DNA of 64,000 bases, from the NCBI GenBank assembly GCA_021733665.1, contig JAHREI010000002.1, positions 620,001-684,000 on the forward strand. Direction: 5' to 3'. A program made the position numbers and the translations under genes. Of the stretch, positions 46,160-55,009 are shown one piece after another (position 1 is the stretch's first letter; each line of letters begins with the position of its first letter). A model generated the notes under the pieces. That model searched no databases. It worked only from the letters and a program-made list of their open reading frames with translations, and was not told the DNA's origin. Source of the DNA: Bacillus subtilis (lineage in GTDB: Bacteria; Pseudomonadota; Alphaproteobacteria; Rhizobiales; Rhizobiaceae).

Positions 46160-46551
46160 TGACCCGTATCAATTGCATACCACCACAAGAACTGACCGGC
46201 CCGCATCTGGTAGCAGAATATCGCGAATTACCGCGTATCTTCACGCTGGCTCGTGCCGCTATTGAACGTGGTGAACAGCCTGATGATCCGCGCAATCCGC
46301 GCAGCTATACGCTTGGCAAAGGCCATGTGCGGTTTTTCTATCCGCGTCTGGGCTTTCTGGTGAAGCGTCAGCAGGCATTGATTGATGAAATGCTGCGGCG
46401 TGAATATCAACCGTCTTACCGCACCACCGAGCATTTAATTGAGAATATTCCGGCACAATGGTGTGCCGACTGGCAACCGGATGAAGCAGCAATCGCACTC
46501 AATAAAGCACGCATTGCCGAGCGCTTGAACAAACCGGTTTCAAAAGATTAA
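46159..46551 (+). CDS. T4 endonuclease V-like pyrimidine-dimer DNA glycosylase
   Basis: A 130-residue protein closely resembling phage T4 DenV: MTRINCIPPQELTGPHLVAE, then YRELPRIFTLARAAIERGE, and GKGHVRFFYPRLGFLVKRQQ. Catalytic Thr2 (new N-terminus after Met removal) and Glu23 in EYREL are at the T4 positions. Such enzymes cut DNA at UV-induced cyclobutane dimers (glycosylase and lyase). The T4 protein has 138 residues; its aromatic C-terminal tail is lacking here. The ATG overlaps the kinase stop (TGATG), so it is translated as part of the kinase transcript although the functions look unrelated. Confidence 0.92.
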   Translation: MTRINCIPPQELTGPHLVAEYRELPRIFTLARAAIERGEQPDDPRNPRSYTLGKGHVRFFYPRLGFLVKRQQALIDEMLRREYQPSYRTTEHLIENIPAQWCADWQPDEAAIALNKARIAERLNKPVSKD

Positions 46552-46580
46552 AAATTTTACGTATGATATTGTTTAAAATA

Positions 46581-46611
46581 AAAAACTCCGCATTCATCAT
46601 GCGGAGTTTTT
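46581..46611. terminator. Bidirectional terminator before sdaA
   Basis: AAAAACTCCGCAT pairs perfectly with ATGCGGAGTTTTT around a short loop. It serves the convergent DNA-glycosylase and sdaA genes. Confidence 0.9.
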
Positions 46612-46631
46612 TGTATTTTACACGGATAAAA

Positions 46632-48035
46632 TCAGCACTCAACCACATTCACAGCAAGCCCGCCGAGACTGGTTTCCTTATAACGCTCATTCATATCCAC
46701 ACCGGTTTGACGCATTGTTTCAATACAGGCATCAAGCGGCACAAAATGCGTACCATCGCCCTTCACGGCCAATGACGCACCGGTTACAGCCTTCACTGCA
46801 CCCAACGCATTACGTTCAATGCAAGGCACCTGCACCAGTCCGGCAATCGGATCGCAGGTCATACCCAGATGATGCTCCAGCGCAATCTCAGCCGCATTTT
46901 CAATCTGCTCCGGCGTACCACCAAGCACAGCCGCAAGACCTGCCGCTGCCATAGCAGAAGCCGAACCGACCTCACCCTGACAACCAACCTCGGCACCGGA
47001 AATCGACGCATTATGCTTGATAATACCGCCAACCGCAGATGAGGTCAGCAAAAAGTCGCGAATGCCCTTCTGGTCTGCATCATCATGGAAATGCAGGTAA
47101 TAGCGCATGACGGCAGGAACAACACCGGCTGCACCATTGGTCGGCGCGGTCACCACGCGGCCACCGGCGGCGTTTTCCTCATTCACCGCCATTGCATAGA
47201 CGGACAGCCAATCATTGGCCAGCAGCGGATTATGACGGTTCTGGCGCCATTCTTCATTCAGACGATCATGCAACTGCTTGGCACGGCGGCGCACATTGAG
47301 CCCACCCGGCATAATGCCTTCCTGTGTCAGCCCGCGCTCAATACAGCTACGCATGGCATCCCAGATTTTATCCAGCCCCGCATCCAGCTCTTCACGGCTC
47401 ATACGGGTTTCTTCATTGACGCGTTTCATTTCCGCAATGGAAAGACCGCTCTTAACCGACATTTCCAGCATCTCTTTTGCCGAAGCAAAAGGATAAGGCA
47501 CATTATTATCAACCGGAGGTTTGCCGCCGCTCACACGCGTAGCGTTCAGCTCTTCTTCCGTGACAATAAAGCCGCCGCCGATGGAATAATAAACGCGGCG
47601 CAACAGAACGCGGTCATCACGATCCAGCGCTTCAAACGCCAGACCATTCGCGTGTCCCGGCAAGGCCACTTTACGATCCATCACCAGATCGGCTTTCGGA
47701 TCAAAATCATAAGCCGGATGACCTATCGGGCGAATTTTATGTTCTTCATTCACCTTGGCCAGCAGAGCATCCATTTTGTCAGGATCAATATTGGCCGGCA
47801 AATATCCGCAAAGGCCGAGAATAACCGCGCGGTCAGTCGCATGACCGATACCGGTAAAAGCCAATGAACCATGCAAATAGGCCTTGATCCGCGTAACTTT
47901 CGCATTATGCGGACGCGGCCACTGGCCGTCTTTCAATTCTTTAAGAAACTGATGCCCTGCCGTCATCGGTCCCATTGTATGAGAACTCGACGGCCCGATG
48001 CCAATTTTAAACAGGTCAAAAACTGACAGGAACAT
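46632..48035 (-). CDS. sdaA: L-serine ammonia-lyase, iron-sulfur dependent
   Basis: A 467-residue single-chain enzyme that turns L-serine into pyruvate and ammonia. The N-terminal beta domain starts [20 protein letters not shown]. The [4Fe-4S] cluster cysteines are Cys352 ([11 protein letters not shown]), Cys394 and Cys405 ([13 protein letters not shown]). Length matches the SdaA type with both domains fused. Single gene. Confidence 0.96.
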   Translation of the reverse strand: MFLSVFDLFKIGIGPSSSHTMGPMTAGHQFLKELKDGQWPRPHNAKVTRIKAYLHGSLAFTGIGHATDRAVILGLCGYLPANIDPDKMDALLAKVNEEHKIRPIGHPAYDFDPKADLVMDRKVALPGHANGLAFEALDRDDRVLLRRVYYSIGGGFIVTEEELNATRVSGGKPPVDNNVPYPFASAKEMLEMSVKSGLSIAEMKRVNEETRMSREELDAGLDKIWDAMRSCIERGLTQEGIMPGGLNVRRRAKQLHDRLNEEWRQNRHNPLLANDWLSVYAMAVNEENAAGGRVVTAPTNGAAGVVPAVMRYYLHFHDDADQKGIRDFLLTSSAVGGIIKHNASISGAEVGCQGEVGSASAMAAAGLAAVLGGTPEQIENAAEIALEHHLGMTCDPIAGLVQVPCIERNALGAVKAVTGASLAVKGDGTHFVPLDACIETMRQTGVDMNERYKETSLGGLAVNVVEC

Positions 48036-48247
48036 AGAAGATTACCGCTCTTTCATTTTTTTGAAAGTGCAGACAAATCACCGCCTGCAAACTCCCTCAT
48101 CTCAAGCCTTATATAACCCGTTATGCGGTTCTGTAAAACCGGATCAGATAAGTGTCTCACTTAATGTGGTTGAACCATGTGCAAAATACACCACAAACCA
48201 GCAAGAAAACGACAAGGCTGCGATAAAAACTTTGTCATATCACAATA

Positions 48248-48280
48248 AAAAATCACCGGGCTGATAAGCACCGGTGATTT
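48248..48280 (-). terminator. Terminator of the small membrane peptide gene
   Basis: AAATCACCGG pairs with CCGGTGATTT over an 11-nt loop. On the minus strand TTTTTTATTG follows. It lies 35 bases after the mini-gene's stop. Confidence 0.75.
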
Positions 48281-48312
48281 AAACGCTCTGAAATTTCTTT
48301 GAATATCCGTGA

Positions 48313-48411
48313 TTATACGGAGAACAAATAGGTCAACAAAATTACAGCGGCCAATCCAACAACTGCCCAAAGGGTTACACCCCAGCAGGACTTCTGAACT
48401 GTTTCATCCAT
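48313..48411 (-). CDS. 32-residue membrane peptide
   Basis: Translates as MDETVQKSCWGVTLWAVVGL then AAVILLTYLFSV and stop: a short polar head and one membrane helix. A good terminator follows at the right distance, which supports its reality. The ribosome-binding site is poor. The CWG/LWAV pattern recalls small orphan membrane peptides seen in Rhizobiales, but I cannot name a family. Confidence 0.55.
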   Translation of the reverse strand: MDETVQKSCWGVTLWAVVGLAAVILLTYLFSV

Positions 48412-48798
48412 GGAATATTTTACTCGTTTCCGGTATTTCATTCATGAGAACATGCACCGCACTATTGCTATGCCTGTCTGATATTTATACTCGAAAGCCC
48501 GCCCACAAGCAATCTGCAATTGCGTCAAAACCATGACATAGCAGCTATGCAAATTTACCATGATAGAAAAACATATTATTTATCAAACAATTAAATCAAA
48601 TATCTAAAGCATGCATATTTACCATTTCGGCAAAACTCTGTCAGAACCCCGCATAATAACCACGTATAAACGCCTTTTACGATCCGTTATCCGGCCAAAA
48701 ATCCTTCCGGAACAGACATGAGCATCTCAGCTTGTCATCCGGCACAAACTCATTGTAGCTATAGCAACCACGCCACAACACTCTGCTGAAAGTCTGCA
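48412..48798. other. Intergenic stretch before the DUF1624 gene
   Basis: AT-rich; probably contains the promoters of the peptide gene (leftward) and of the DUF1624 gene (rightward). No RNA gene or repeat was recognised. Confidence 0.4.
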
Positions 48799-49800
48799 AT
48801 GAATCCGGCCAGCACTGCCCTTAACGCTGAAACCCCGATGAAATCCGACACACGTCTCGGACGTTTAGACATTGCCCGTGGTGTGGCGCTGATTGCCATG
48901 GCAATCTATCACTTAGGCTGGGATCTCGAGTTTTTCGGATATCTGGCACAAGGCAGCGCCAGTCAGGGCTGGTGGCGGATTTTTGCTCGCTGCATCGCCT
49001 CCAGCTTTCTGTTTCTGGTCGGGTTCAGCCTGGTACTTGCCCATGCGCGAGGCATCCTCTGGCAACCCTTTATGAAACGGCTGGCGCAAGTGGTGCTTGC
49101 AGCCGCTGCCATCAGCCTGCTGACATGGGTTTTCATGCCGCAGGGTTTCATCTTTTTTGGTATTCTCCATCAGATTGCTCTGGCAAGTCTGCTCGGCCTG
49201 TTATTCTTACGCAGCCCTGTATCGCTAACCATTCTGCTTGCTACTGCAATCATTGCCACACCGGTTTATTATCGCGCTGAATTCTTCAACCATCCGGTAT
49301 TATGGTGGGTCGGCCTCTCCAGCATCAATCCGATTTCCAATGATTATGTGCCGCTGTTTCCGTGGTTCGGGGCTGCGCTGCTCGGCATTGCAAGTGCCCG
49401 CATCATGCAGGCGACAGGCCTCCTGCGTCTGCTGCAAGGTGGCATCAAACCACAATGGCTTGAGCGCCTGCTCACCTTTATCGGTCGCCACAGCCTGATT
49501 TTCTATCTGGTGCACCAGCCGGTTCTGATCGGACTACTCTACGGATTTTCGGCAATCTTCCCGCCATCACCGGCTATGCAAGCCGCTAATTTTGTCAATC
49601 AATGCACAGTTCAGTGCAGCGCCAATGGTGATGAGCAGCTTTGCAGGGTGTATTGCGGTTGTATGCTGGAGACGATTGAAGCAAATAATCTCTCAAACTT
49701 GCTCAGAAGCCCTGCCGCTACAGACGAAGAACGCCAGAAACTCAGTGCTTTTTCCGCGCAATGCGTGACTAAAATGCAAGAAGGGCAGCCCGTTCAATAA
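48799..49800 (+). CDS. DUF1624 / heparan-alpha-glucosaminide N-acetyltransferase-like membrane protein
   Basis: A 333-residue integral membrane protein with about seven spans. The family opening GRLDIARGVALIAMAIYHLG (histidine conserved), the middle GILHQIALASLLGLLFL and the final HSLIFYLVHQPVLIGLLYGF are clear. Related proteins transfer acetyl groups from acetyl-CoA to sugars across the membrane; the bacterial substrate is unknown. After the last span comes a polar tail of about 70 residues with six cysteines (QCTVQC, LCRVYCGC, AQC). Two possible ATG starts (residues 1 and 14) both have weak ribosome-binding sites. Confidence 0.85.
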   Translation: MNPASTALNAETPMKSDTRLGRLDIARGVALIAMAIYHLGWDLEFFGYLAQGSASQGWWRIFARCIASSFLFLVGFSLVLAHARGILWQPFMKRLAQVVLAAAAISLLTWVFMPQGFIFFGILHQIALASLLGLLFLRSPVSLTILLATAIIATPVYYRAEFFNHPVLWWVGLSSINPISNDYVPLFPWFGAALLGIASARIMQATGLLRLLQGGIKPQWLERLLTFIGRHSLIFYLVHQPVLIGLLYGFSAIFPPSPAMQAANFVNQCTVQCSANGDEQLCRVYCGCMLETIEANNLSNLLRSPAATDEERQKLSAFSAQCVTKMQEGQPVQ

Positions 49801-49833
49801 GAACAAACTGCCCTTCCAAGCGAAGTTTCATTA

Positions 49834-50220
49834 TCAGGTGCGGACACCAAGCTCAGCCATACGGCCGATGCAGGCTTCTTCCACCTGATCCAGCTCGCTG
49901 AGTGTTTCATCAATATCACGGCGCTTCTGGCGCAAATCCTCGCGCTTTTCTTCCACGCGCTTGATCAGCAGACGCAACTGACCGGCCTCGCCCGGCGGCT
50001 CGCGATACATCTGAATAATTTCATGAATTTCCGCGATGGAAAAACCAAGTCGTTTACCGCGCATAATCTGCTTGAGCAAATGCCGGTCGGATGGGCGGAA
50101 CAAGCGTGTCCGACCACGGCGCAGAGGATGAATTAACCCCTCATCCTCATAAAAGCGCAGAGTTCGTGTGGAAATCCCAAACTCCCTCGTCAGCTCCGTA
50201 ATCGAATAATATTCACGCAT
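49834..50220 (-). CDS. MerR-family transcriptional regulator
   Basis: A 128-residue regulator. The winged helix-turn-helix (residues 5-72) reads YSITELTREFGISTRTLRFY then EDEGLIHPLRRGRTRLF; a coiled-coil (80-118) follows. There is no metal-binding cysteine pair at the end, so it is not a classical metal sensor. It resembles the group near branched-chain acyl-CoA catabolism genes (LiuR-like), though no such genes are here. Convergent with the DUF1624 gene. Confidence 0.88.
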   Translation of the reverse strand: MREYYSITELTREFGISTRTLRFYEDEGLIHPLRRGRTRLFRPSDRHLLKQIMRGKRLGFSIAEIHEIIQMYREPPGEAGQLRLLIKRVEEKREDLRQKRRDIDETLSELDQVEEACIGRMAELGVRT

Positions 50221-50480
50221 TTAGTCCACCAATTCGTTTTATTCTCTTTTGTGACACCGCATTTACGTAAAAGTCAATATTTCATTCGTAAATGCGATTA
50301 TTCACAAACCGTCATTTTCAGCGAAAGCCCTGCTTTCACTTGTAAACGACGACACACATGCACCTTGTTTTGCCCGAATAACAGCAATTATCTGCACTTT
50401 GAGCAAAAACAATATTCATATGTAATAATAATAATTACGCAACAAAAAATCTCATAAGGCGTGTATGGCGTAATTTTATA
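50221..50480. other. Intergenic stretch upstream of the MerR gene
   Basis: AT-rich region holding the presumed leftward promoter; no palindrome typical of a MerR site with a 19-bp spacer was found by eye. Confidence 0.35.
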
Positions 50481-50584
50481 GCATTTGCGAGCCAAAAGTG
50501 GGAACCGGTTTTGCGTCGGATAATGCGTAAAAACAAATAATTACAGCGGTTCCAACGATTCAGTCTTAACTGGAACCGCTGTAA
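50481..50584 (+). repeat. Dispersed Rhizobiales-type intergenic repeat with terminal hairpin
   Basis: Contains AAAAGTGGGAACCGGTTTTG and GGATAATGCGTAAAAACAAA. The end is a perfect 14-bp stem: TTACAGCGGTTCCA (50541-50554) with TGGAACCGCTGTAA (50571-50584), 12 bases after the mgtE stop on the other strand. It may double as the mgtE terminator. Confidence 0.7.
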
Positions 50585-50596
50585 ATCACGAATTTC

Positions 50597-52018
50597 TTAG
50601 CTGAAAGAAAAACCGAACCACCAAGTCGCAAGTCCGAGAAAGGCAAAGAACCCGATCACATCGGTGACCGTGGTCACAAAAACCGCCGAAGCAATGGCCG
50701 GATCAGCACCCAGACGATGCAGTAAAAGCGGAATGAGAATACCGCCCAATGCAGCCGCCAGCATATTGATAATCATTGCACTGCCGATAATGCCGCCAAG
50801 CTGTGCATTATCAAACCAGAAACCGGCAACAGCACCGATCATAACGGCAAACATCATACCATTAAGCAAGCCGATCAGGGCTTCACGACGGATAACACGC
50901 GCAGCATTATGAATATCAATATTACGGGTCGCAATAGCACGCACTGTCACCGTCATAGTCTGCGTTGCCGCATTGCCGCCCATAGAGGCAACGATCGGCA
51001 TCAGCACAGCCAGTGCCACCATTTGCTGAATTGTGCCGTCAAACAAGCCAATCACGGAAGCCGAGAGAAACGCCGTAAACAGATTGACGAACAGCCAAGG
51101 TGAGCGCGAACGGGCAATCGTCATAAAGCTGTCGGACAACTCCTCATCGCCCACACCACCAAGGCGCATAATATCCTCTTCGGCCTCTTCCTGAATAACG
51201 TCCACCACATCGTCAATGGTCAGCACGCCGACAAGGCGCTCATTCTCATCGAGGACAGCAGTAGACAGCAGGTTATATTGTTCGAAAATCTGCGCAGCTT
51301 CTTCCTGATCCATCGTCGCAGGAATAGCGTGACGCGCTTCAACCATCAAATCTTCCACGCGCACAACACGCTGCACGCGCAACAGACGGTCAAGATCAAT
51401 CGTGCCAAGCAGATGGAATGCCGGATCAATCACGAAAACCTGCGAGAAACGATCCGGCAGATCATTATCCTCACGCATATAGTCAATCGTCTGGCCAATC
51501 GTCCAGAACGGCGGCACCGCGACAAATTCTGTCTGCATACGGCGCCCTGCACTGTCTTCCGGATATTCCAGCGCACGACGCAGCCGGATACGCTCAGTAA
51601 ATGGCAGCTTGGCCAGAATTTCATCCTGATCCTGCTGGTCCATATCCTCAAGAATATAAACCGCATCATCGGAATCCAGTTCCTGCACACCCTCGGCAAT
51701 CTGCTCATTGGGCATGGCATCCACAATCTCGAGACGGATCGCTTCATCAACTTCGGTCAGCGCCTCAAAATCGAACTCATCGCCGAGCAGCTCCACCAGA
51801 GACTGACGCTCGGTGCCATCAAGGGCTTCGAGCAGATGCCCGAGCTCGGATGAGTGAAGATCGCGAACTTCCTCACGCACACTATCAGCATCGCGGGCGT
51901 CAAGCGCCTCCTCGATACGGGTAACCAGTGCTTCACTGACAGAACCGTCCTCATCATACACATCCTCGCGAATGTGTTTTTCTGAATCGATGTTTTGGGA
52001 CGGGTCAATGTGCTGCAT
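50597..52018 (-). CDS. mgtE: MgtE magnesium channel/transporter
   Basis: A 473-residue protein. N-terminal helical MgtE_N domain (about 30-155, with LLEALDGTERQSLVELLGDE and ELDSDDAVYILEDMD), a CBS pair (about 160-280, ending DENERLVGVLTIDDVVDVIQ), a plug helix and five membrane spans (about 310-473; MPIVASMGGNAATQTMTVTV holds the conserved GGN). The domain order is that of the magnesium-gated channel of Thermus. A single gene. Confidence 0.95.
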   Translation of the reverse strand: MQHIDPSQNIDSEKHIREDVYDEDGSVSEALVTRIEEALDARDADSVREEVRDLHSSELGHLLEALDGTERQSLVELLGDEFDFEALTEVDEAIRLEIVDAMPNEQIAEGVQELDSDDAVYILEDMDQQDQDEILAKLPFTERIRLRRALEYPEDSAGRRMQTEFVAVPPFWTIGQTIDYMREDNDLPDRFSQVFVIDPAFHLLGTIDLDRLLRVQRVVRVEDLMVEARHAIPATMDQEEAAQIFEQYNLLSTAVLDENERLVGVLTIDDVVDVIQEEAEEDIMRLGGVGDEELSDSFMTIARSRSPWLFVNLFTAFLSASVIGLFDGTIQQMVALAVLMPIVASMGGNAATQTMTVTVRAIATRNIDIHNAARVIRREALIGLLNGMMFAVMIGAVAGFWFDNAQLGGIIGSAMIINMLAAALGGILIPLLLHRLGADPAIASAVFVTTVTDVIGFFAFLGLATWWFGFSFS

Positions 52019-52355
52019 GAGAACCGTTTCAGTATGAGAGTAAAAAAATAAGCAAAAATAACGCTACGCGAAAAACAGCATCTACCAAAATTTTATATCG
52101 GTATTGTGTCTTTTAAAAATGCGGTACGCATTGTGTTCTCTATAAAAAAACACCTATCTTACAGCAAGCAATTTCCTCTGCTCCCTCCACCGTAAAAATG
52201 TCACGCTTACATTGTAGCGAGACACAAAAGAGCCTGATATGAGCACATATACAAAAACACTGAATAAATGGATTTTGCACGACAGTATCTAGCAGCAAAC
52301 CTACCCGCATGCTAAGCGCGGTATAAGCTCCTTTAACCGCACAGACAGGTTTCCG
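52019..52355. other. Intergenic stretch between mgtE and an exported protein gene
   Basis: AT-rich control region for the two divergent genes. I looked for a magnesium-type leader on the mgtE side and saw no conserved structure. No gene is supported. Confidence 0.35.
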
Positions 52356-52706
52356 ATGAGAAAAACAGTCATTGTATTGATTGCGACCTGCGGCGTCCTC
52401 ACTGTGACGGCAACCGGCACTTATTTTTATACAATGTCTGCCGGTCAAAATTCGCTGAAACAACTGGCGCAGGATGGCGGTTTTTGCAAACAGGCAGATT
52501 GCGCAGATGGCATCGACTACGCCAAATCCTATCTCTCAAATGAATTCGGAATTTCCCAGCGTGGCGTGCAATGGTGCATGGGCGTTGATGATATTGCCAG
52601 CCGCCATTTTATTCTCGGAGAGAGTGCCAAAACACTGTTTACTGAAATGCTGTATTTGCCATGCAATCAGGATGACAGTCAGCAACTGCCGACTGATGAG
52701 GAATAA
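52356..52706 (+). CDS. Small exported or membrane-anchored protein, unknown function
   Basis: A 116-residue protein with an N-terminal hydrophobic segment (TVIVLIATCGVLTVTATGTY) that could be a signal peptide or anchor. The rest is soluble, with cysteines in GGFCKQADCADG, WCMGVD and LPCNQ that may form disulfides in the periplasm. Its stop is directly followed by the ATG of a VanZ-like gene, so the two are one transcription unit. No family recognised. Confidence 0.7.
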   Translation: MRKTVIVLIATCGVLTVTATGTYFYTMSAGQNSLKQLAQDGGFCKQADCADGIDYAKSYLSNEFGISQRGVQWCMGVDDIASRHFILGESAKTLFTEMLYLPCNQDDSQQLPTDEE

Positions 52707-53054
52707 ATGCGTCGCTTTCCTGTTTTACCCGTTCTGGCCTGGTTGATGCTGGCAGCATTGCTTGCAGTCACAATCAGCCCGATTAATTTCCGTCCGCATA
52801 TTCCGGGTCATGTCACAGCTGAGCGCTTTATAATGTTGATGGTCATCGGCCTGCTGTTCTGTCTGGCCTATCCGAAACGCTGGGCTCTGGTTCTCATCAT
52901 GCTAATCTCTGCCGCCGGATTGTTCGAACTGATGCAGCGCCTGACACCGGACAGACATGGTGAATTATCGGATTTTCTCGTCAAATCAGCAGGCGCAACA
53001 GCCGGTGTTATTTTTGGAAAAATCATTCTTTTCTGGAAAAATTCTTTAAAATAA
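52707..53054 (+). CDS. VanZ-like membrane protein
   Basis: A 115-residue protein with three or four membrane segments. It has the VanZ-like pattern SPINFRP near the start, AERFIMLMVIGLLFCLAYPK, then LFELMQRLTPDRHGELSDFL and VKSAGATAGVIFG (the E-x2-Q...PxRxxxxxD signature). VanZ-like proteins are often involved in envelope functions; no exact role is known here. The ATG immediately follows the stop of the upstream gene. Confidence 0.85.
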   Translation: MRRFPVLPVLAWLMLAALLAVTISPINFRPHIPGHVTAERFIMLMVIGLLFCLAYPKRWALVLIMLISAAGLFELMQRLTPDRHGELSDFLVKSAGATAGVIFGKIILFWKNSLK

Positions 53055-53088
53055 TCAAAAAGATATTTTACTTACTTCACAAAGTGAT

Positions 53089-53116
53089 AAAGGCCGGTTT
53101 TCACCGGCCTTTTTGA
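53089..53116 (+). terminator. Terminator of the VanZ-like operon
   Basis: AAAGGCCGGT pairs with ACCGGCCTTT around a TTTC tetraloop, followed by TTGATAT. It may also stop gdhA transcription from the other side. Confidence 0.85.
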
Positions 53117-53119
53117 TAT

Positions 53120-53205
53120 ATTGTCTTTCAGGTTACAAAGTCAGCCGTTGCCTTTTTCAGACAACAAAATCACCCCGTTGCCCTTTCAGGCGACAAAATC
53201 ACTTT
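53120..53205 (-). repeat. Three tandem ~30-bp repeats at the 3' end of gdhA
   Basis: On the plus strand units start at about 53120, 53147 and 53177, each with (G/A)TTG(T/C)C...TTTCAG followed by ACAAA(A/G)TCA. The copy nearest gdhA contains its last codons and stop (SDFVA and TGA); the other two are degenerate copies downstream of the stop. Confidence 0.65.
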
Positions 53206-54451
53206 GCGTACCATGTGCTTCAATCGCCTGTGAAAGACGCAGCAGCGCATGAACATAAGCTGCTGTACGCATGGTAACGCCTTTTTCCTTTGCCACATTC
53301 CAGATAGCACGACCTTCCCGCTCCATAATTGCACGCAGGCGTGTATGGATTTCTTCCAGCTCCCAATAGAAGCACTGGCGGTTTTGCACCCATTCAAAAT
53401 AGGACACAGTCACACCACCGGCATTGGCAAGAATATCCGGCAGGATGATAGCACCCATCTTTTCCAGAATAGCATCAGCTTCCGGCGTTACCGGGCCATT
53501 CGCAAGTTCAAGGATCAGCTTGGCTTTGACCGTTCCCGCATTGCGCGCATGGATCATGTCTTCCATTGCCGCAGGCACCAGAACATCGCACTGAACGCCA
53601 ACCAGATCAGCCGCCGCTAATGCCTCATGGCCGCCATGCCCGACAGTCGCCAACACTGAGCGACCATTCTGCTTTGCAGTAATGAGTGCAGCAATATCCA
53701 AACCGGAAGCGCAATAAACAGCACCTTCAGAATCCGACACGGCTACGATTTTATGGCCGTCACTGGTCATGAGTTTAGCCATATGCTGTCCGGCATTACC
53801 AAAGCCCTGAATGGCAACATGCAGTTCTTCACTCAGACCAAGGTCGCTCGCCAGATGGCGCACAAGATAGAAACCGCCGCGTGCAGTCGCATCATCACGA
53901 CCAAGCGAACCACCGAGCGAAATCGGCTTGCCTGTAATCACCGCCGGTGAAGACTGACCAACCATCTGCGAATATTCATCGGCCATCCAACCCATAATCA
54001 TCGAATTGGTATAAACATCCGGTGCAGGAATATCGCGGTCAGGCCCCAGAATACGGGCAAAAGCCTGAATATAGGCGCGCGAAAGCCGCTCTAGTTCAGC
54101 CTTGGATAGTTTCCGCGGATCAACCTGAATAGCGCCCTTACCGCCGCCATAAGGCAGGTTCATCACCGCACATTTGAATGTCATCCAGAAAGCCAGTGTC
54201 TCGACTTCTTCTGCTGTTGAATCCGGATGAAAACGGATACCGCCTTTTGTCGGCCCGCGTGTATCATCATAACGGCAGCGCCATGCAATGAAGGATTTGC
54301 GTGAGCCGTCATCCATACGGATCATCAATCGCACCTTGGTAGTCTCTCGGGCAAATTTCAGTTTTTCGATAACATCCGCGTCAATATCCAGATGGCTGGC
54401 AGCTTCATCTAAACGTACGAGTGCATTTTCGAGAGGATTATCCTGCGACAT
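53186..54451 (-). CDS. gdhA: Glutamate dehydrogenase (Glu/Leu/Phe/Val family)
   Basis: A 421-residue enzyme. The substrate-binding block GPTKGGIRFHP and the catalytic lysine in LPYGGGKGAI, then the NAD-binding GFGNAGQHMAKLMTSDGHKI, are typical of NAD-dependent hexameric GDH. It interconverts glutamate and 2-oxoglutarate. The ATG at 54451 is chosen for its AAGGGA site; the frame extends ten codons further. Its 3' end lies within a tandem repeat. Confidence 0.94.
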   Translation of the reverse strand: MSQDNPLENALVRLDEAASHLDIDADVIEKLKFARETTKVRLMIRMDDGSRKSFIAWRCRYDDTRGPTKGGIRFHPDSTAEEVETLAFWMTFKCAVMNLPYGGGKGAIQVDPRKLSKAELERLSRAYIQAFARILGPDRDIPAPDVYTNSMIMGWMADEYSQMVGQSSPAVITGKPISLGGSLGRDDATARGGFYLVRHLASDLGLSEELHVAIQGFGNAGQHMAKLMTSDGHKIVAVSDSEGAVYCASGLDIAALITAKQNGRSVLATVGHGGHEALAAADLVGVQCDVLVPAAMEDMIHARNAGTVKAKLILELANGPVTPEADAILEKMGAIILPDILANAGGVTVSYFEWVQNRQCFYWELEEIHTRLRAIMEREGRAIWNVAKEKGVTMRTAAYVHALLRLSQAIEAHGTQSDFVA

Positions 54452-55009
54452 CGAAATTTCCCTTTCTTGCGATTGCAGCATGAAAAATTACGTTTTGAAT
54501 AACTTTTGATGACGCTTCGCGCAATAAAAATACGGCAGTCATGCTGACATTATGACTATTCAGCATAAGGTCAGACCATTTATCTATGAATTATGCGACA
54601 TGCCTTGGCGCGTGAATGCATATTAGAACAATATTTTTGTATCTGAACGCAGTTTCACCTCTGCAATCCGTTCGATTCGTCATAAGGACTGCAAACGACA
54701 TTCCGGCAGATATGATTTTTGCGCATCACCAATCACTTTCCCTGAACATGCCCGCATGAAATGCGAGGTTTGGTGAAAACCTCCCCCTCAGCCAATTTTT
54801 CAAGTGATACTAAGAAACGTAAATTGCTGATTGAAAAACAAAAGGATGCAGTTCTTGTCTCATATGGCAGGTCAGAAGCTGACCTGACGGTCCCCGCACC
54901 AAACCTTGTATAATCGTCATGAGCACCGTAAAAGCGCGGTCTATAGTGTTTAAATACCGGATAAGAACATGCCTCCCGCAACCCGACAAAGGCATGCAAG
55001 GACAAATCC
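54452..55009. other. Intergenic stretch between gdhA and a thioesterase gene
   Basis: ATGCTGA/TCAGCAT forms a palindrome at 54541-54566, in the expected gdhA promoter region. GAGGTTT/AAACCTC forms a hairpin at 54765-54783. Neither is followed by a T-run. No gene is supported; a minus-strand frame from 55026 has no ribosome-binding site. Confidence 0.4.

Noticed and set aside
47085-47867. 260-codon open frame antisense to sdaA
   Set aside because: Lies entirely within the conserved SdaA coding region; composition rich in His, Gln and Arg.
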